This document shows, one piece after another, positions 45,859 through 58,172 of a stretch of 64,000 bases of DNA (positions are counted from its first letter, which is position 1; each line of letters starts with the position of its first letter). The translations under genes were made by a program, and so were the position numbers. The DNA is from Leclercia sp. AS011 (lineage in GTDB: Bacteria; Pseudomonadota; Gammaproteobacteria; Enterobacterales; Enterobacteriaceae). Location of the stretch: positions 186,001-250,000 of the forward strand of contig NZ_JBBCMA010000004.1 of NCBI RefSeq assembly GCF_037152535.1, in the 5' to 3' direction. The notes below the pieces were generated by a model. That model had not been told where the DNA came from. It was given only the letters and a program-made list of their open reading frames with translations, and did no database searches.

Positions 45859-46155
45859 TTATTCCACGTCGTTAACCGGTGGGATCGCTGGTGCCGGGCG
45901 CACTTCTTCAACAACGCTGCGGTTTTCCAGCTCGGTCAGACGCTGTTCCAGCAGGGCGATTTTCTCGCGGGTACGCAACAGCACCTGCGTCTGCACGTCA
46001 AACTCTTCACGGCTGACCAGATCCAGCCGCATCAGCTGCGACTGCAGCACCTGGCGGATTTTCTTCTCAACATCATCACCAAACTCACGAACGCCTTTCG
46101 GCATGGATTCATGGACCTGGCGGGCAAGTTGTTCAATTTTTTTTGGGTCGATCAT
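45859..46155 (-). CDS. ubiK: Ubiquinone biosynthesis accessory factor UbiK (YqiC)
   Basis: The 98-residue protein starts [19 protein letters not shown], has an amphipathic N-terminal part and a coiled coil (about 50-80), and ends in a Pro/Val-rich tail. UbiK works with UbiJ in the aerobic late steps of ubiquinone synthesis and binds lipids. Position between hldE and the ribB riboswitch is as in E. coli. Confidence 0.93.
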   Translation of the reverse strand: MIDPKKIEQLARQVHESMPKGVREFGDDVEKKIRQVLQSQLMRLDLVSREEFDVQTQVLLRTREKIALLEQRLTELENRSVVEEVRPAPAIPPVNDVE

Positions 46156-46281
46156 GGTAGTTCCCTTGAAGAAAAGGTGTTAACGACCATTGTAGCGCGT
46201 AACCGCGATCCTTAAACCAGAATTGTGTGAAGCTTATGCGTTGCCGAACATAATCATTAGCGTTATAGTTATCCCGCTTAT

Positions 46282-46427
46282 TCTCAGGGCGGGGCGAAAT
46301 TCCCCACCGGCGGTAAATCAACCTTCGCGTTGAAAGCCCGCGAGCGCTTTGGGTGCAAACTCAAAGGTCAGCAGATCCGGTGCAATTCCGGGGCCGACGG
46401 TTAAAGTCCGGATGGGAGAGAGTAACG
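46282..46427 (+). ncRNA. FMN riboswitch (RFN element) in the ribB leader
   Basis: The leader contains the RFN core: CAGGGCGGGGCGAAATTCCCC, CACCGGCGGTAAATC, AGCCCGCGAGCG, CAGATCCGGTGCAATTCCGG and GGCCGACGGTTAAAGTCCGGATG, in the canonical order. Binding of FMN should favour the downstream hairpin, which is rich in G and C (AGCCGGGC / GCCCGCT) and followed at 46455-46461 by a run of seven T residues, so attenuation with possible start-site masking is likely. It is 105 bp before the ribB ATG. Confidence 0.95.
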
Positions 46428-46531
46428 AACCAGCCGGGCGAGGCCCGCTCACGTTATTTTTTTGCCGTACTACGGCGCTCCTAAGACTGCCCTGATTCTG
46501 GTAACCATAATTTTAATGAGGTTTTTTTACC

Positions 46532-47185
46532 ATGAATCAGACGCTCCTTTCCTCTTTCGGCACCTCTGCTGACCGTGTAGAACACGCGCTTGCTGCGCTT
46601 CGCGAAGGTCGCGGCGTGATGGTGCTTGACGATGAAGATCGTGAAAACGAAGGCGATATGATTTTCGCCGCCGAAACCATGACCGTTGAACAGATGGCGC
46701 TGACCATCCGTCACGGCAGCGGTATTGTTTGCCTGTGCATCACCGAAGATCGCCGTAAGCAGCTCGAATTGCCGATGATGGTCGAGAACAACACCAGCGC
46801 CTATGGCACCGGTTTTACCGTGACCATCGAAGCGGCCAGCGGTGTGACCACAGGTGTGTCTGCTGCTGACCGCGTGACCACCGTGCGCGCCGCCATTGCC
46901 GATGGTGCAAAACCATCTGACCTGAACCGTCCGGGCCACGTATTCCCGCTGCGCGCCCAGCCGGGCGGCGTCCTGACCCGCGGCGGCCATACCGAAGCGA
47001 CTATCGACCTGGTGACCCTGGCCGGTTTCAAACCTGCCGGTGTACTGTGTGAACTGACCAATGATGATGGCTCTATGGCGCGCGCGCCGGAGTGCATCGA
47101 GTTTGCCGCTAAACACAACATGGCCGTGGTCACTATCGAAGATCTGGTGGCGTATCGCCAGGCGCACGAGCGCAAAGCCAGCTGA
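46532..47185 (+). CDS. ribB: 3,4-dihydroxy-2-butanone-4-phosphate synthase RibB
   Basis: RibB converts ribulose 5-phosphate to the four-carbon riboflavin precursor and formate. The 217-residue protein holds the acidic loop [11 protein letters not shown] (residues about 33-43), the RHGSGIVC motif and the GHTEATIDL motif near the C-terminus. Length equals that of E. coli. It stands alone, controlled by the FMN riboswitch upstream, and ends in a bidirectional terminator shared with zupT. Confidence 0.97.
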   Translation: MNQTLLSSFGTSADRVEHALAALREGRGVMVLDDEDRENEGDMIFAAETMTVEQMALTIRHGSGIVCLCITEDRRKQLELPMMVENNTSAYGTGFTVTIEAASGVTTGVSAADRVTTVRAAIADGAKPSDLNRPGHVFPLRAQPGGVLTRGGHTEATIDLVTLAGFKPAGVLCELTNDDGSMARAPECIEFAAKHNMAVVTIEDLVAYRQAHERKAS

Positions 47186-47196
47186 TAACACAGCAT

Positions 47197-47229
47197 AAAA
47201 AAACGCCGGGATAACCCGGCGTTTTTTTT
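47197..47229. terminator. Bidirectional terminator between ribB and zupT
   Basis: Stem ACGCCGGG (47203-47210) and CCCGGCGT (47215-47222) with loop ATAA has A-runs on the left and eight T residues on the right. Confidence 0.92.
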
Positions 47230-48001
47230 AGCCAATTCCTGCCGTCTGGAGTAGCACCAGACTGAGCCCCATCACCGACATTCCGCACAGCACGCCGTAG
47301 CTGGGATTGTTATTCGGGTCGATCTCTTTGGCAAGCGGCATCAGCTCATCTACCGACAGCGCCACCATAATCCCTGCCACCGCCGCCATAATGGCCGCCA
47401 TCACCACTGGCGATATCAGGCTGCCGAGGATTAACCACGCCAGCACGCCGCCTGCGATCTCCGCCATGCCGGAAATGCCCGCCCAGAACACCGCTTTACG
47501 CTTGGATCCGGTGGCCGCATAGACCGGGCCCGCCACTGCCAGCCCCTCCGGAATATTGTGCAACGCCACCGCCAGGGCAATACCGAAACCCAGCTCCAGG
47601 TTGTTGCTGGCGGTCACGTAGGTGGCGACGCCTTCCGGGAAGTTGTGCAGGCTGATGCCCAGAGTGAGCAGCAGGGCGGTACGTCTCAGATTACCGGGCA
47701 GCGGCTTGCTTCCTTTTTGCATCAGATCCTGCGGATGCGCGTGGGGCAGCATTTTGTCCAGCGCGAAGTAGCCCAGCAGACCAATGACAAACATCCCGTA
47801 GCCGAGTACCGGCGACATCCCCTCCGTGCCGAGGGCGGCAGGCAGCATCTCCATCAGGGAGATGAGCAGCATGATCCCGGCGGCAAAGCCGAGGGAAAAG
47901 GCCAGCACGCGGTTAGAGGGCTTCTGGCCCAGGACTCCGAGCATGGCGCCGATAAAAGTGGCGGCACCTGCAAGAATAGTCAGAATCAGGGGGACTGACA
48001 T
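47228..48001 (-). CDS. zupT: Zinc/broad-metal ZIP transporter ZupT
   Basis: ZupT imports zinc and can also carry iron, manganese and cobalt. The 257-residue protein has eight membrane helices and the ZIP-family helix motifs [11 protein letters not shown] (helix 4) and [12 protein letters not shown] (helix 5), with a short His-containing loop (LPHAHPQD). Its strong ribosome site AAGGAGAGGTG lies just before the ATG. A Fur-like box overlaps its promoter region. Confidence 0.96.
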   Translation of the reverse strand: MSVPLILTILAGAATFIGAMLGVLGQKPSNRVLAFSLGFAAGIMLLISLMEMLPAALGTEGMSPVLGYGMFVIGLLGYFALDKMLPHAHPQDLMQKGSKPLPGNLRRTALLLTLGISLHNFPEGVATYVTASNNLELGFGIALAVALHNIPEGLAVAGPVYAATGSKRKAVFWAGISGMAEIAGGVLAWLILGSLISPVVMAAIMAAVAGIMVALSVDELMPLAKEIDPNNNPSYGVLCGMSVMGLSLVLLQTAGIG

Positions 48002-48015
48002 TCACCTCTCCTTAT

Positions 48016-48034
48016 GATAATGATTCTCATTCAC
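48016..48034 (-). promoter_or_regulatory. Fur-box-like operator upstream of zupT
   Basis: GATAATGATTCTCATTCAC matches the 19-bp Fur consensus GATAATGATAATCATTATC in 15 positions. It lies 15-33 bp upstream of the zupT ATG, just before the ribosome site. This suggests iron control of a transporter able to carry iron. Confidence 0.65.
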
Positions 48035-48197
48035 ATTAAAGGCTAAACTCACGTAAAGCGAGCGGGTACAGACGCCTTTACAGATCCCTTACATTCAAAT
48101 TTCCTGATGATCTTCATCATGGTTCTCTGAGTTCATCTTATCCGGATAACGGGTAAGGTAAAGCTATCAAATCGACACCTTGTGTAAGGATATCATC

Positions 48198-48986
48198 ATG
48201 ACTTCTTCTCGTATGCCAGCGCTGTTTTTGGGTCACGGTAGCCCAATGAATGTGCTGGAAGATAACGTCTATACCCGCGCCTGGCGACATCTGGGCGAGA
48301 CGTTGCCGCGTCCGAAGGCTATCGTGGTGGTCTCTGCACACTGGTTTACCCGTGGCACTGGCGTTACTGCCATGGAAACGCCAAAAACCATTCATGATTT
48401 CGGCGGTTTCCCGCAGGCGCTGTACGACACGCACTATCCGGCTCCGGGTTCCCCGGCGCTGGCGCAGCAGCTGGTGGATCTGCTGGCCCCGATCCCCGTC
48501 ACCCTGGATAAAGAGGCGTGGGGTTTTGACCATGGCTCCTGGGGCGTGCTGATCAAGATGTACCCGGATGCGGATATCCCGATGGTTCAGCTCAGCATCG
48601 ACAGCACCAAACCGGCGGCCTGGCACTTAGAGATGGGCCGTAAGCTCGCGTCTCTGCGTGATGAGGGCATTATGCTGGTGGCCAGTGGTAACGTGGTGCA
48701 TAACCTGCGTACCGCCCGCTGGCATGGGGAAAATACGCCTTATCCGTGGGCCACGTCATTCAATGATTATGTGAAAATGAACCTCAACTGGCAGGGACCG
48801 GCCGAGGAGCACCCGCTGGTCAATTATCTGGCACACGATGGCGGCTCGCTCTCGAACCCGACGGCGGAACACTTCCTGCCGCTGCTCTATGTCCTGGGCG
48901 CATGGGACGGCCATGAACCCATTACCACACCGGTGGATGGCATCGAGATGGGCAGTTTGAGTATGTTGTCGGTGCAGGTGGGGTAA
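48198..48986 (+). CDS. ygiD: 4,5-DOPA-extradiol-dioxygenase-like protein YgiD
   Basis: The 262-residue protein belongs to the LigB/extradiol dioxygenase family, which cleaves catechols with ring opening; E. coli YgiD can act on DOPA. Metal ligands are visible as the GHGSPMN histidine near residue 16 and the H in SAHWF, with a third histidine in NVVHNL. I start at the ATG at 48198, which follows AAGGA by seven bases; an upstream TTG would add six residues. It stands alone between zupT and ygiC, both transcribed away or towards it. Confidence 0.92.
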   Translation: MTSSRMPALFLGHGSPMNVLEDNVYTRAWRHLGETLPRPKAIVVVSAHWFTRGTGVTAMETPKTIHDFGGFPQALYDTHYPAPGSPALAQQLVDLLAPIPVTLDKEAWGFDHGSWGVLIKMYPDADIPMVQLSIDSTKPAAWHLEMGRKLASLRDEGIMLVASGNVVHNLRTARWHGENTPYPWATSFNDYVKMNLNWQGPAEEHPLVNYLAHDGGSLSNPTAEHFLPLLYVLGAWDGHEPITTPVDGIEMGSLSMLSVQVG

Positions 48987-48991
48987 AAACA

Positions 48992-49062
48992 CGCCGGGTA
49001 GCGGCTTCGCCTTACCCGGCCTACAACACCCCAGGCCCGGTAAGCGGCAGCGCCACCGGGCA
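48992..49062. repeat. REP/BIME-like palindromic pair
   Basis: CGCCGGGTAGCGGCTTCGCCTTACCCGGC and a facing CCCGGTAAGCGGCAGCGCCACCGGGC unit lie between the convergent ygiD and ygiC. Confidence 0.78.
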
Positions 49063-49066
49063 TGGC

Positions 49067-50227
49067 TTACTCCACAAAAATATGCGGATAGAAGCGGGAC
49101 AGATCCTGGGTGATCAGCGCCCGATCTTCGCGAATACCAATCCCGGCTGGTTGATCGTTGATCAGCCAACTGCCGATCAGCATATAGCTGTCGCCGTACT
49201 TCGGTAACTGACAGAACTGTTGGACGATCATCCCTTCTTCGCCATACGGGCCTTCTACCGCTTCCACGGTATTACCGTTTTCGATAATCGACACGTTGGC
49301 ACCCTCGCGGGAGAAAATCGGCTTTTTGACGTACTTATCCATCTGCGGATAGTCATCTTCCGCGAAGTACGCCGGCAGCAGATTCGGATGATCCGGGAAC
49401 ATCTCCCACAGCATTGGCAGCAGGGCTTTGTTGGAGATAATGCTCTTCCACGCCGGTTCCAGCCAGCGCACGCCGGCATCTTCCAGCTTGGTGGAGAACA
49501 CTTCGCGCAGCATGTATTCCCAGGGATAGAGCTTGAACAGATTACTGATCACCTGATCCTGGGTGTCGGTAAACTGGCCTTTTTCGCCAAGCCCGATGTC
49601 TTCGATATAGAGGAATTCAGTGGCGACCTCTGCCTCGGCGGCGCAATCCTGCAGATACTGTACCGTACCACGATCTTCGACCGTGTCACGACAGCAGGCA
49701 AAGTGCAGCAGGTTGAAGCCGTGCTGCTCGCGCAGTTCAGCGAAACGCTCGATCAGCTTCTCCTGCAGGCTGTTGAACTGGTCGCTGCCTTCCGGCAGAT
49801 GGCCCGCGTTCTGCTGATCTTCCAGCCAGATCCACTGGAAGAAAGCCGCCTCATACAGGGAGGTGGGGGTATCGGCGTTGTTCTCAAGCAGCTTCGGCTC
49901 GCCGGTGCCATCCCACGCCAGATCGAGGCGCGAATAGAGTGACGGCTGATGGGTCGCCCATGACTGACGCACAAAGCCCCAGGTGTGCTTCGGAATGCGG
50001 AATTTGGTCAGCAGCTCATCGCTGGCAATGACCTTTTCCACCACCTTCAGGCACATCTGATGCAGCTCTGCCGTGACCGCCTCCAGCTTTTCAACCTGGG
50101 CGAGGGTCAGTTTGTAATAGGCATCTTCACACCAGTACGGCTCGCCGTACATGGTGTGAAAGTTGAAACCGTATTCGGTGGCTTTATCGCGCCAGTCCGG
50201 GCGCTCAACAATACTGACTCGTTCCAT
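49067..50227 (-). CDS. ygiC: Glutathionylspermidine synthase-family ATP-grasp protein YgiC
   Basis: The 386-residue protein matches the C-terminal ATP-grasp ligase domain of glutathionylspermidine synthase. It has conserved [24 protein letters not shown] and [11 protein letters not shown] segments, the last two forming the nucleotide and Mg sites, but lacks the amidase domain. Work on E. coli YgiC did not find glutathionylspermidine synthesis, as far as I recall, so its true ligase substrate is open. It lies two bases after ygiB and belongs to the tolC-ygiB-ygiC unit. Confidence 0.9.
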   Translation of the reverse strand: MERVSIVERPDWRDKATEYGFNFHTMYGEPYWCEDAYYKLTLAQVEKLEAVTAELHQMCLKVVEKVIASDELLTKFRIPKHTWGFVRQSWATHQPSLYSRLDLAWDGTGEPKLLENNADTPTSLYEAAFFQWIWLEDQQNAGHLPEGSDQFNSLQEKLIERFAELREQHGFNLLHFACCRDTVEDRGTVQYLQDCAAEAEVATEFLYIEDIGLGEKGQFTDTQDQVISNLFKLYPWEYMLREVFSTKLEDAGVRWLEPAWKSIISNKALLPMLWEMFPDHPNLLPAYFAEDDYPQMDKYVKKPIFSREGANVSIIENGNTVEAVEGPYGEEGMIVQQFCQLPKYGDSYMLIGSWLINDQPAGIGIREDRALITQDLSRFYPHIFVE

Positions 50228-50229
50228 TA

Positions 50230-50904
50230 TCAGCCGCCCATAGAGCGTGTTGAGGTACCGGCCGCGCTACGCTGCATGGTGTTCTGTTTGGCAACAGAAT
50301 CACCGAAGCCGCCGCGGGTCACGGTGTTGGTGGTGGCCGGTTTTGGTGCCATCGCGGTTTTAGGCACGTTCATAGTGCGGCCTGGCTGGGCGGCACCGTA
50401 ACCTTTCCCGCTGGCATCGGTGTACTGGCCGTAAGCCGGGCTGGCCGGGTTCTTAGAGCTGAACAGGGGCTGCTGTTGGTAACCCGCGCCGCCGCTCATC
50501 AGACGGCCCATCATGTAACCCGCCATCAGCGGCATCCAGAAGCTCCCGCTGGACTGTGCCTGCGCCTGGTTTTCTGCTGGCGCGGTACCGGCCTGAGCCG
50601 GGGCTGGTGCCTGCTGGCACTGGCCTTCACCGAACTCGGCCACGCAGTCTTCACGGCTGGCGTATTTCGGCGCGGTACGTTCCGCTTCCTTCAGGGCGTT
50701 GTTGTACGAGGCCGTACACTCCGCGCTTTTGCCGGTAGCTGCCGCACAGTCGTCGGCATTCTGATAAAGGGAAACCGTTTCGTCGGTTTTTTCACAGCCT
50801 GCCAGCATAAACGCGGCGCTCAGCGCCAGAGCGACAGGGGTGAAATGACGCGCGTTCCAGCTTTTGCGGAACGAGGCGTGATTAATGGATTTTGTCCGTT
50901 TCAT
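50230..50904 (-). CDS. ygiB: DUF1190 outer-membrane-type lipoprotein YgiB
   Basis: The 224-residue product has an N-terminal signal with a lipobox LAGC (Cys near residue 37), so it is a lipoprotein. Pairs of cysteines follow ([25 protein letters not shown]), then a Gly/Gln/Ala-rich tail with [21 protein letters not shown] hydrophobic stretch. Function is not known; its constant link with tolC suggests an envelope role. It is followed by ygiC with two bases between and preceded by tolC 174 bp upstream. Confidence 0.9.
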   Translation of the reverse strand: MKRTKSINHASFRKSWNARHFTPVALALSAAFMLAGCEKTDETVSLYQNADDCAAATGKSAECTASYNNALKEAERTAPKYASREDCVAEFGEGQCQQAPAPAQAGTAPAENQAQAQSSGSFWMPLMAGYMMGRLMSGGAGYQQQPLFSSKNPASPAYGQYTDASGKGYGAAQPGRTMNVPKTAMAPKPATTNTVTRGGFGDSVAKQNTMQRSAAGTSTRSMGG

Positions 50905-51078
50905 AATTGTCTTCCAGGACCCAGTGGTAAAACACAGAAAATAACGCTCAGAATAGAGGATGAGTGGTGGAAATTGAAGCGACGGGGGCGAAACCGAGGG
51001 ATCTTTACGTTGGCTTACGTATTTTTGTCGGACAGAGGGGATTTACCCGGTCTGGTGAACCCAGACCGGGTAACAGCA

Positions 51079-52500
51079 TCAGTTGCTGGTGGTGCGTGCA
51101 GCAGCGGCGGTGTAACCGTCAGCAGAAGCGTCCTGCTGTGGGTTTTCCGGGGCTACGGCTTCAGGCGTGGTGGAGATCGGCTTACCTAATGCACTGTTCA
51201 ACGCCACCAGATCCTGCTCGTTCAACGTACCCAGCGCTTGCTTGATGTTCAGCTGGTTAATCAGGTAGTTGTAACGGGCATTGGAGAGCTGTTGTTTGGC
51301 GTTATACAGCGTGGTGGTCGCGTCCAGCACGTCAACGATGGTACGGGTACCGACCGCGTAACCAGCTTCTGACGCATCCAGTGAACTCTGGGCAGAAACC
51401 ACGGCCTGTTTGTAGGCGTTGATGCTGCTGACAGAGGCGTTCACGTTATTGAAGGAGGAACGCACGGTCTGCACAACGCTGCGGTGCGCGCTTTCAAGCT
51501 GTTCGCTGGCGCCGACAAAGTTGTACTGCGCCTGTTTGACCTGCGAATTGACCTGGCCGCCCTGATAGATTGGCAGGGAGAAGTTCAGGCCGATTTTGTT
51601 CTGACCCACATCGCTGTCGTTGTACTGAGCACCGCTGGTCCGGGAACCGCTGTAGCTGGTGTTAGAAATGCCGCTGGAGGCGCTCAGGCTCAGGGTTGGC
51701 AGGTGACCATCCTGTGCCAGGCGGATCTGTTCGCGGGCCAGATCCTGGCTCAGACGAGCCTGCAACAGGCTGAGGTTACGGTTTTCAGCTTCTTTCAGCA
51801 GGGCATTCACCGCCTGCGGCTTATCGGTTTTGAAGTGATCAACGTTCAGCGAGGCCAGTTGCGGATAGTAGTTACCGGTGACCTGACGCAGCTGCTCAAG
51901 GGCGTTATCCAGATCGTTACGCGCGGTCACTTCGTTCGCCAGCACGTTATCGTACTGTGAACGGGCGTTCTGCACGTCGGTGATCGCCACCAGGCCCACG
52001 TTGAAACGCTGGGTCGTCTGGTCGAGCTGGCGATAGATCGCTTGTTTCTGCGCTTCAGTGTAAGAGAGCGAATCGATCGCGCTCAGGACTTTGAAGTAGG
52101 CGGTAGCGGTATTGAGGATCAGCGTCTGCTGGTCGGTCTGATAGGTGACATCCTGAATACCGGCAGATTTCTCCTGCAGGCTCAGGTTACGCCATTTGGA
52201 CATATCAAACAGCGTCTGGGTTAACTGGAGTGAACCGCTGGTGACGTTGGAGTCGATACCGTTCGCATCACGGTAACCATTGTTATAGGTATAATCGGCA
52301 CCCAAACCCAGCTGTGGTAATAATGGGCTGCGTGCTTCATTAATTTTTTCAAAGGCAGCATCACGATCGGCAGCGGATTTACGCAGTTCCGGGTTGCTCA
52401 GACGTGCCTGCTTATAGACCTGTATCAAGTCTTCTGCCTGGCTCACCGCGCTGAAACCCGTCAGGCTCAGGCCGATGAGGATGGGGAGCAATTTCTTCAT
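51079..52500 (-). CDS. tolC: Outer membrane channel TolC
   Basis: TolC forms the trimeric outer-membrane duct for RND, ABC and MFS efflux pumps and type I secretion. The 473-residue precursor has a signal peptide ending SQA before EDLIQVYKQA, and two repeated halves, each with long helices and a beta-strand pair, ending in a Pro/Gln/Ala-rich periplasmic tail. The E. coli protein is 493 residues, and the shortening is in that tail. A marbox-like site lies upstream. Confidence 0.97.
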   Translation of the reverse strand: MKKLLPILIGLSLTGFSAVSQAEDLIQVYKQARLSNPELRKSAADRDAAFEKINEARSPLLPQLGLGADYTYNNGYRDANGIDSNVTSGSLQLTQTLFDMSKWRNLSLQEKSAGIQDVTYQTDQQTLILNTATAYFKVLSAIDSLSYTEAQKQAIYRQLDQTTQRFNVGLVAITDVQNARSQYDNVLANEVTARNDLDNALEQLRQVTGNYYPQLASLNVDHFKTDKPQAVNALLKEAENRNLSLLQARLSQDLAREQIRLAQDGHLPTLSLSASSGISNTSYSGSRTSGAQYNDSDVGQNKIGLNFSLPIYQGGQVNSQVKQAQYNFVGASEQLESAHRSVVQTVRSSFNNVNASVSSINAYKQAVVSAQSSLDASEAGYAVGTRTIVDVLDATTTLYNAKQQLSNARYNYLINQLNIKQALGTLNEQDLVALNSALGKPISTTPEAVAPENPQQDASADGYTAAAARTTSN

Positions 52501-52584
52501 TTGCTTTCCTTGTTGTGAAGCTTAGTTAGCGCTGATCTAATTAAAAAATATCTACCGATTCTAGCAGACTTCGCCACTGCAAAA

Positions 52585-52603
52585 GGTTGGCGTTCCGTGC
52601 CAT
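52585..52603 (-). promoter_or_regulatory. marbox-like site upstream of tolC
   Basis: On the minus strand ATGGCACGGAACGCCAACC fits the MarA/SoxS/Rob consensus (AYNGCACNNWNNRYYAAA) and closely resembles the site I recall for E. coli tolC, about 85 bp before the start codon. Confidence 0.7.
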
Positions 52604-52703
52604 GCGGCAGTAACTTGCACCAATTTACCATACTGTAGTAGAAACCGCAGTTTAGCAGAATTGAATTTCACCTTAACGCCACCATTTATACCGGGATGCA
52701 AAC

Positions 52704-53336
52704 ATGGATAAACCAGAGAAGTTGCCAGTGACTTTTACAAAAAACGATGTAGAAATTATTGCACGAGAAACGCTCTACAGCGGATTTTTTTCACTGGAAT
52801 TATACCGTTTTCGCCATCGTTTGTTTAACGGTGAAATGAGTGGCGAAGTCAGGCGCGAAATTTTTGAGCGCGGGCATGCCGCAGTCTTGCTACCCTTTGA
52901 CCCAGTGCGTGACGAAGTGGTACTGATAGAGCAGATTCGCATTGCCGCGCTGGATACCAGCGAAAGCCCATGGCTGCTGGAGATGGTGGCCGGGATGATC
53001 GAAGAGGGCGAAACGCCGGAAGATGTCGCCCGCCGCGAGGCGATGGAAGAGGCCGGGCTGGAAGTGGGCCGGACAAAACCGATCACCAGCTATCTGGCCA
53101 GCCCCGGCGGCACCAGCGAGCGCCTGTCAGTTATGGTTGGCGAAGTGGACGCCACGACCGCGCAAGGGATTCACGGTCTGGTTGATGAAAACGAAGATAT
53201 TCGGGTTCATGTGGTAAGTCGGGAGCAGGCTTACCAATGGGTAAAAGAGGGGAAAATCGACAACGCGGCTTCTGTCATCGCTTTGCAATGGCTCCAGCTG
53301 CATTATCAGGACTTACGAAACGAGTGGAAAAAATGA
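52704..53336 (+). CDS. nudF: ADP-ribose pyrophosphatase NudF (AdpP)
   Basis: NudF hydrolyses ADP-ribose to AMP and ribose 5-phosphate. The 210-residue Nudix protein carries the Nudix box, [26 protein letters not shown], at about 94-120 (first residues G-M-I, last E-E-A-G-L). It has the N-terminal domain-swap strand region typical of ADP-ribose pyrophosphatases. It is divergent from tolC and its stop overlaps the yqiB start by four bases (ATGA). Confidence 0.96.
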   Translation: MDKPEKLPVTFTKNDVEIIARETLYSGFFSLELYRFRHRLFNGEMSGEVRREIFERGHAAVLLPFDPVRDEVVLIEQIRIAALDTSESPWLLEMVAGMIEEGETPEDVARREAMEEAGLEVGRTKPITSYLASPGGTSERLSVMVGEVDATTAQGIHGLVDENEDIRVHVVSREQAYQWVKEGKIDNAASVIALQWLQLHYQDLRNEWKK

Positions 53337-53755
53337 AGCGTTATACACCTGACTTCCCTGAAATGATGCGTCTGTGCGAGACCAATTTCGCACAATTACG
53401 CCGACTACTGCCGCGTAATGACGTGGCCGGTGAAACAGTGAGCTATCAGGTGAGCAACGCGCAGTATAGGTTAACCATTGTTGAATCAACCCGTTACACT
53501 ACGCTGGTGGAAATTGAGCAAACCGCGCCCTCCATCAGCTACTGGAGCCTGCCGTCAATGACGGTGCGGCTTTACCATGACGCGATGGTGGCTGAAGTGT
53601 GTTCAAGCCAGCAGATCTTCCGCTTCAAAGCGCGGTATGATTACCCAAATAAAAAGTTGCATCAACGCGACGAAAAGCATCAAATTAACCAGTTTTTAGC
53701 CGACTGGCTAAGATATTGTTTAGCACATGGAGCAATGGCGATTCCGGTTTGTTAG
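53333..53755 (+). CDS. yqiB: DUF1249 protein YqiB
   Basis: The 140-residue soluble protein ([22 protein letters not shown]) is conserved next to nudF and cpdA in enterobacteria. The start at 53333 overlaps nudF by four bases; a longer upstream frame is not supported. Function is unknown. It ends with [13 protein letters not shown] and is followed by cpdA after 27 bp, in one operon (nudF-yqiB-cpdA-yqiA-parE). Confidence 0.93.
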   Translation: MKRYTPDFPEMMRLCETNFAQLRRLLPRNDVAGETVSYQVSNAQYRLTIVESTRYTTLVEIEQTAPSISYWSLPSMTVRLYHDAMVAEVCSSQQIFRFKARYDYPNKKLHQRDEKHQINQFLADWLRYCLAHGAMAIPVC

Positions 53756-53782
53756 CGTCGTAAACCTACCTAAGGACACCAT

Positions 53783-54610
53783 TTGGAAAGCCTGTTGAAC
53801 CTGACTGTTGCTGGTGGGGCGCCAGTCAGGGTATTGCAAATTACTGATACTCACCTGTTTGCCAAAAAGCATGAAACCCTGTTGGGTGTGAATACCTGGG
53901 AGAGTTATCAGGCTGTTCTGGAAGCCATTCACGCTCAGAAGCGCGAATGCGATCTGATCGTCGCCACGGGCGATTTGGCGCAGGATCAAACCTCCGCGGC
54001 TTATCAGCACTTTGCTGAAGGTATCGCGAGTTTTAACGCGCCCTGCGTCTGGTTACCCGGTAATCACGATTTCCAACCTTCAATGTACAGCGCGCTGCAG
54101 GATGCGGGTATTTCCCCTGCCAAGCGGGTCCACTCGGGCGACAACTGGCAAATCCTGCTGCTCGACAGCCAGGTCTTCGGCGTGCCGCACGGCGAGCTGA
54201 GCGATTTTCAGCTGGAGTGGCTCGAAGCAAAGCTGACGGCCGATCCCGATCGCCACACCCTGCTGTTATTGCATCATCATCCTTTGCCGGCAGGATGCAG
54301 CTGGCTCGATCAGCACAGCCTGCGCAACTCTGCTGCCCTCGATCGGGTGCTGATGAAATTCCCGCGGGTGAATAACTTACTCTGCGGCCATATTCACCAG
54401 GAGCTGGATCTCGACTGGAACGGGCGTCGCCTGCTGGCTTCGCCGTCCACCTGCGTGCAGTTCAAACCGCACTGCGCGAACTTCACCCTCGACACCATCG
54501 CCCCTGGCTGGCGCTGGCTGGAACTGCATGCCGATGGCTCCCTGACAACCGAAGTCTGCCGTCTGCAAAGCTCGCAGTTCCGCCCGGATACCGCGTCAGA
54601 AGGTTACTGA
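53783..54610 (+). CDS. cpdA: 3',5'-cyclic-AMP phosphodiesterase CpdA
   Basis: CpdA degrades cyclic AMP to AMP. The 275-residue calcineurin-type metallophosphatase shows the metal motifs DTH (LQITDTHLF), GD (ATGDLAQD), GNHD (LPGNHDFQ) and HHHP/GHIHQ near the C-terminus. I read a TTG start at 53783 behind TAAGGA, giving MESLL as in E. coli; no ATG lies close. Its stop shares a base with the yqiA start. Confidence 0.95.
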   Translation: MESLLNLTVAGGAPVRVLQITDTHLFAKKHETLLGVNTWESYQAVLEAIHAQKRECDLIVATGDLAQDQTSAAYQHFAEGIASFNAPCVWLPGNHDFQPSMYSALQDAGISPAKRVHSGDNWQILLLDSQVFGVPHGELSDFQLEWLEAKLTADPDRHTLLLLHHHPLPAGCSWLDQHSLRNSAALDRVLMKFPRVNNLLCGHIHQELDLDWNGRRLLASPSTCVQFKPHCANFTLDTIAPGWRWLELHADGSLTTEVCRLQSSQFRPDTASEGY

Positions 54611-55191
54611 TGTCTGCGCTTCTCTATCTGCACGGCTTCAACAGTTCCCCGCGCTCGGCAAAAGCGACGCTGTTTCGACAGTGGCTGGAGGTGCATCATC
54701 CTCACGTCGAGATGATTGTCCCGCAGCTGCCGCCATATCCTGCCGAGGCCGCCGAAATGCTGGAGGCGATTGTCCTGGCCCACGGCGGCGAGCCCTTTGG
54801 TGTGGTGGGGTCATCCCTCGGCGGCTACTACGCCACCTGGCTGTCCCAGTGCTTTATGGTGCCAGCGGTCGTCGTCAACCCGGCGGTGCGGCCTTTTGAG
54901 CTGCTGGTGGGCTATCTGGGGCACAACGAGAACCCCTACACCGGACAGCAATATGTGCTAGAGTCACGCCATATTTACGACCTCAAAGTGATGCAGATTG
55001 ATCCGCTGGAAGCACCAGATCTTATCTGGCTGCTGCAACAGACGGGTGATGAAGTGCTGGATTACCGCCAGGCGGTGGCGTATTACGCCTCCTGCCGCCA
55101 GACTATAGAAGAGGGCGGTAATCATGCCTTCACGGGCTTTGAGGATCATTTCACCCAGATTGTCGACTTTCTTGGTCTGCACAGCCTCTGA
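54610..55191 (+). CDS. yqiA: Esterase YqiA
   Basis: YqiA is an alpha/beta-hydrolase esterase acting on short acyl esters. The 193-residue protein has [13 protein letters not shown] near the N-terminus, the nucleophile elbow GSSLGG (serine near 76) and a GGNHAF histidine near the C-terminus. It overlaps cpdA by one base and precedes parE by 28 bp. Confidence 0.94.
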   Translation: MSALLYLHGFNSSPRSAKATLFRQWLEVHHPHVEMIVPQLPPYPAEAAEMLEAIVLAHGGEPFGVVGSSLGGYYATWLSQCFMVPAVVVNPAVRPFELLVGYLGHNENPYTGQQYVLESRHIYDLKVMQIDPLEAPDLIWLLQQTGDEVLDYRQAVAYYASCRQTIEEGGNHAFTGFEDHFTQIVDFLGLHSL

Positions 55192-55216
55192 CAATCGCTG
55201 CGAATTGCTAGTTTAA

Positions 55217-57112
<1,896 letters not shown>

Positions 57113-57128
57113 TATAACGACAGGTTTT

Positions 57129-57161
57129 GTAGGCCGGGTAAGGCGGAGCCGCCACCCGGCA
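57129..57161. repeat. Single REP-like hairpin between parE and the AraC gene
   Basis: TAGGCCGGGTAAGGCGGAGC with facing GCCGCCACCCGGC forms one unit of the REP family seen elsewhere in the window. Confidence 0.75.
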
Positions 57162-57166
57162 TTCCT

Positions 57167-58006
57167 TCAGGCCGCACAATGATTCTTCCGGTACTGTAAG
57201 GGCGTCTCTCCGATGCCCTTTTTAAATGCGCTGATAAAATAGGTCACATCAGAAAACCCTACCCGCGCGGCGATCTCCCGCACGCTCGCCTCTGAGTGCA
57301 GCAAACTTTCGCAGGCTTTCCGCAGGCGCAACGTATTCAGGTAATCGTGAATTTTCTCTCCCGTTTCGGCATGGAATTTCCGTGACACGTAGCTGCGGGA
57401 TTTCCCCAGCTCCTCTGCCAGCGCATCAAGGCTGAATTTTTGCTGGTAATGCTCGTCCAGCCAGAACATCACCTGGCTGGCGATGCCCTGGCTGTTGCCG
57501 GGCTGGCCTTCGTCATCGTGTGGCAGCATGGCAAACAGCCCAATCAGCAGGCTGGCGACGCGCTCGCTGTTCATCGGCGGCGGGTAACAGCTGAACAGAT
57601 GATCGAGATGGCTGTGGCAGTGCGCCATATCCGCCACCCAGGCTTCGCCTCCGCGCTGGGACAGCTTCTGCAGCCGCTGCTGGGTCTGGGGGAAGTCGCG
57701 CAGTGCCTTCAGAACCGCATGCTGATCGAGATGAATAATGGTGCGGCGGTAGTTGGCCTCGGCCTGGGGATCGACCATCACCTTGTGCAGGGTAAAGGGC
57801 GGAAAGAAAAACAGCCGTCCCGGGCGCATTGTGTAGTGGCGATTATCGACAATCGCCACGCCAAACCCTTCTTCGACATAGAGAATTTCCAGACACTGGT
57901 GCCAGTGGTGGTAGCGCACGGTGTTGGCGAACAGGCGACTGAACGACACGATGGCGTCGTTCAGGGTAATCAGCTCAAGGCGTTCCGCCGTGGGTGTCTC
58001 ACGCAT
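57167..58006 (-). CDS. AraC-family transcriptional regulator
   Basis: The 279-residue protein has an N-terminal cupin-like sensing half (HHWHQCLEILYVEEGFGVAIVDNRHY...PGRLFFFPP, about 30-75) and a C-terminal pair of helix-turn-helix motifs (about 180-275; FSLDALAEELGKSRSYVSRKFHAETG and VREIAARVGFSDVTYFISAFKKGIGETPLQYR). It lies divergent from the DUF2264-MFS-GH88 genes with a 166-bp spacer, so it is very probably their activator, responding to an oligouronide or its breakdown product; that is inference. Confidence 0.92.
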   Translation of the reverse strand: MRETPTAERLELITLNDAIVSFSRLFANTVRYHHWHQCLEILYVEEGFGVAIVDNRHYTMRPGRLFFFPPFTLHKVMVDPQAEANYRRTIIHLDQHAVLKALRDFPQTQQRLQKLSQRGGEAWVADMAHCHSHLDHLFSCYPPPMNSERVASLLIGLFAMLPHDDEGQPGNSQGIASQVMFWLDEHYQQKFSLDALAEELGKSRSYVSRKFHAETGEKIHDYLNTLRLRKACESLLHSEASVREIAARVGFSDVTYFISAFKKGIGETPLQYRKNHCAA

Positions 58007-58172
58007 AGTGCAATAAAACTCAACTTTTCCCTTTTCCTGCCTCTTTATAAACCACCTTTTTAAATTTCCTCAACTGCGGGTTTATTCATCTCTCACTCCT
58101 GTGACCCGGGTAACATTTCTGCCCCTCGCGGATTAACTATTCTTTGCCGCAGTTGATTACGAGGACCAGCCT

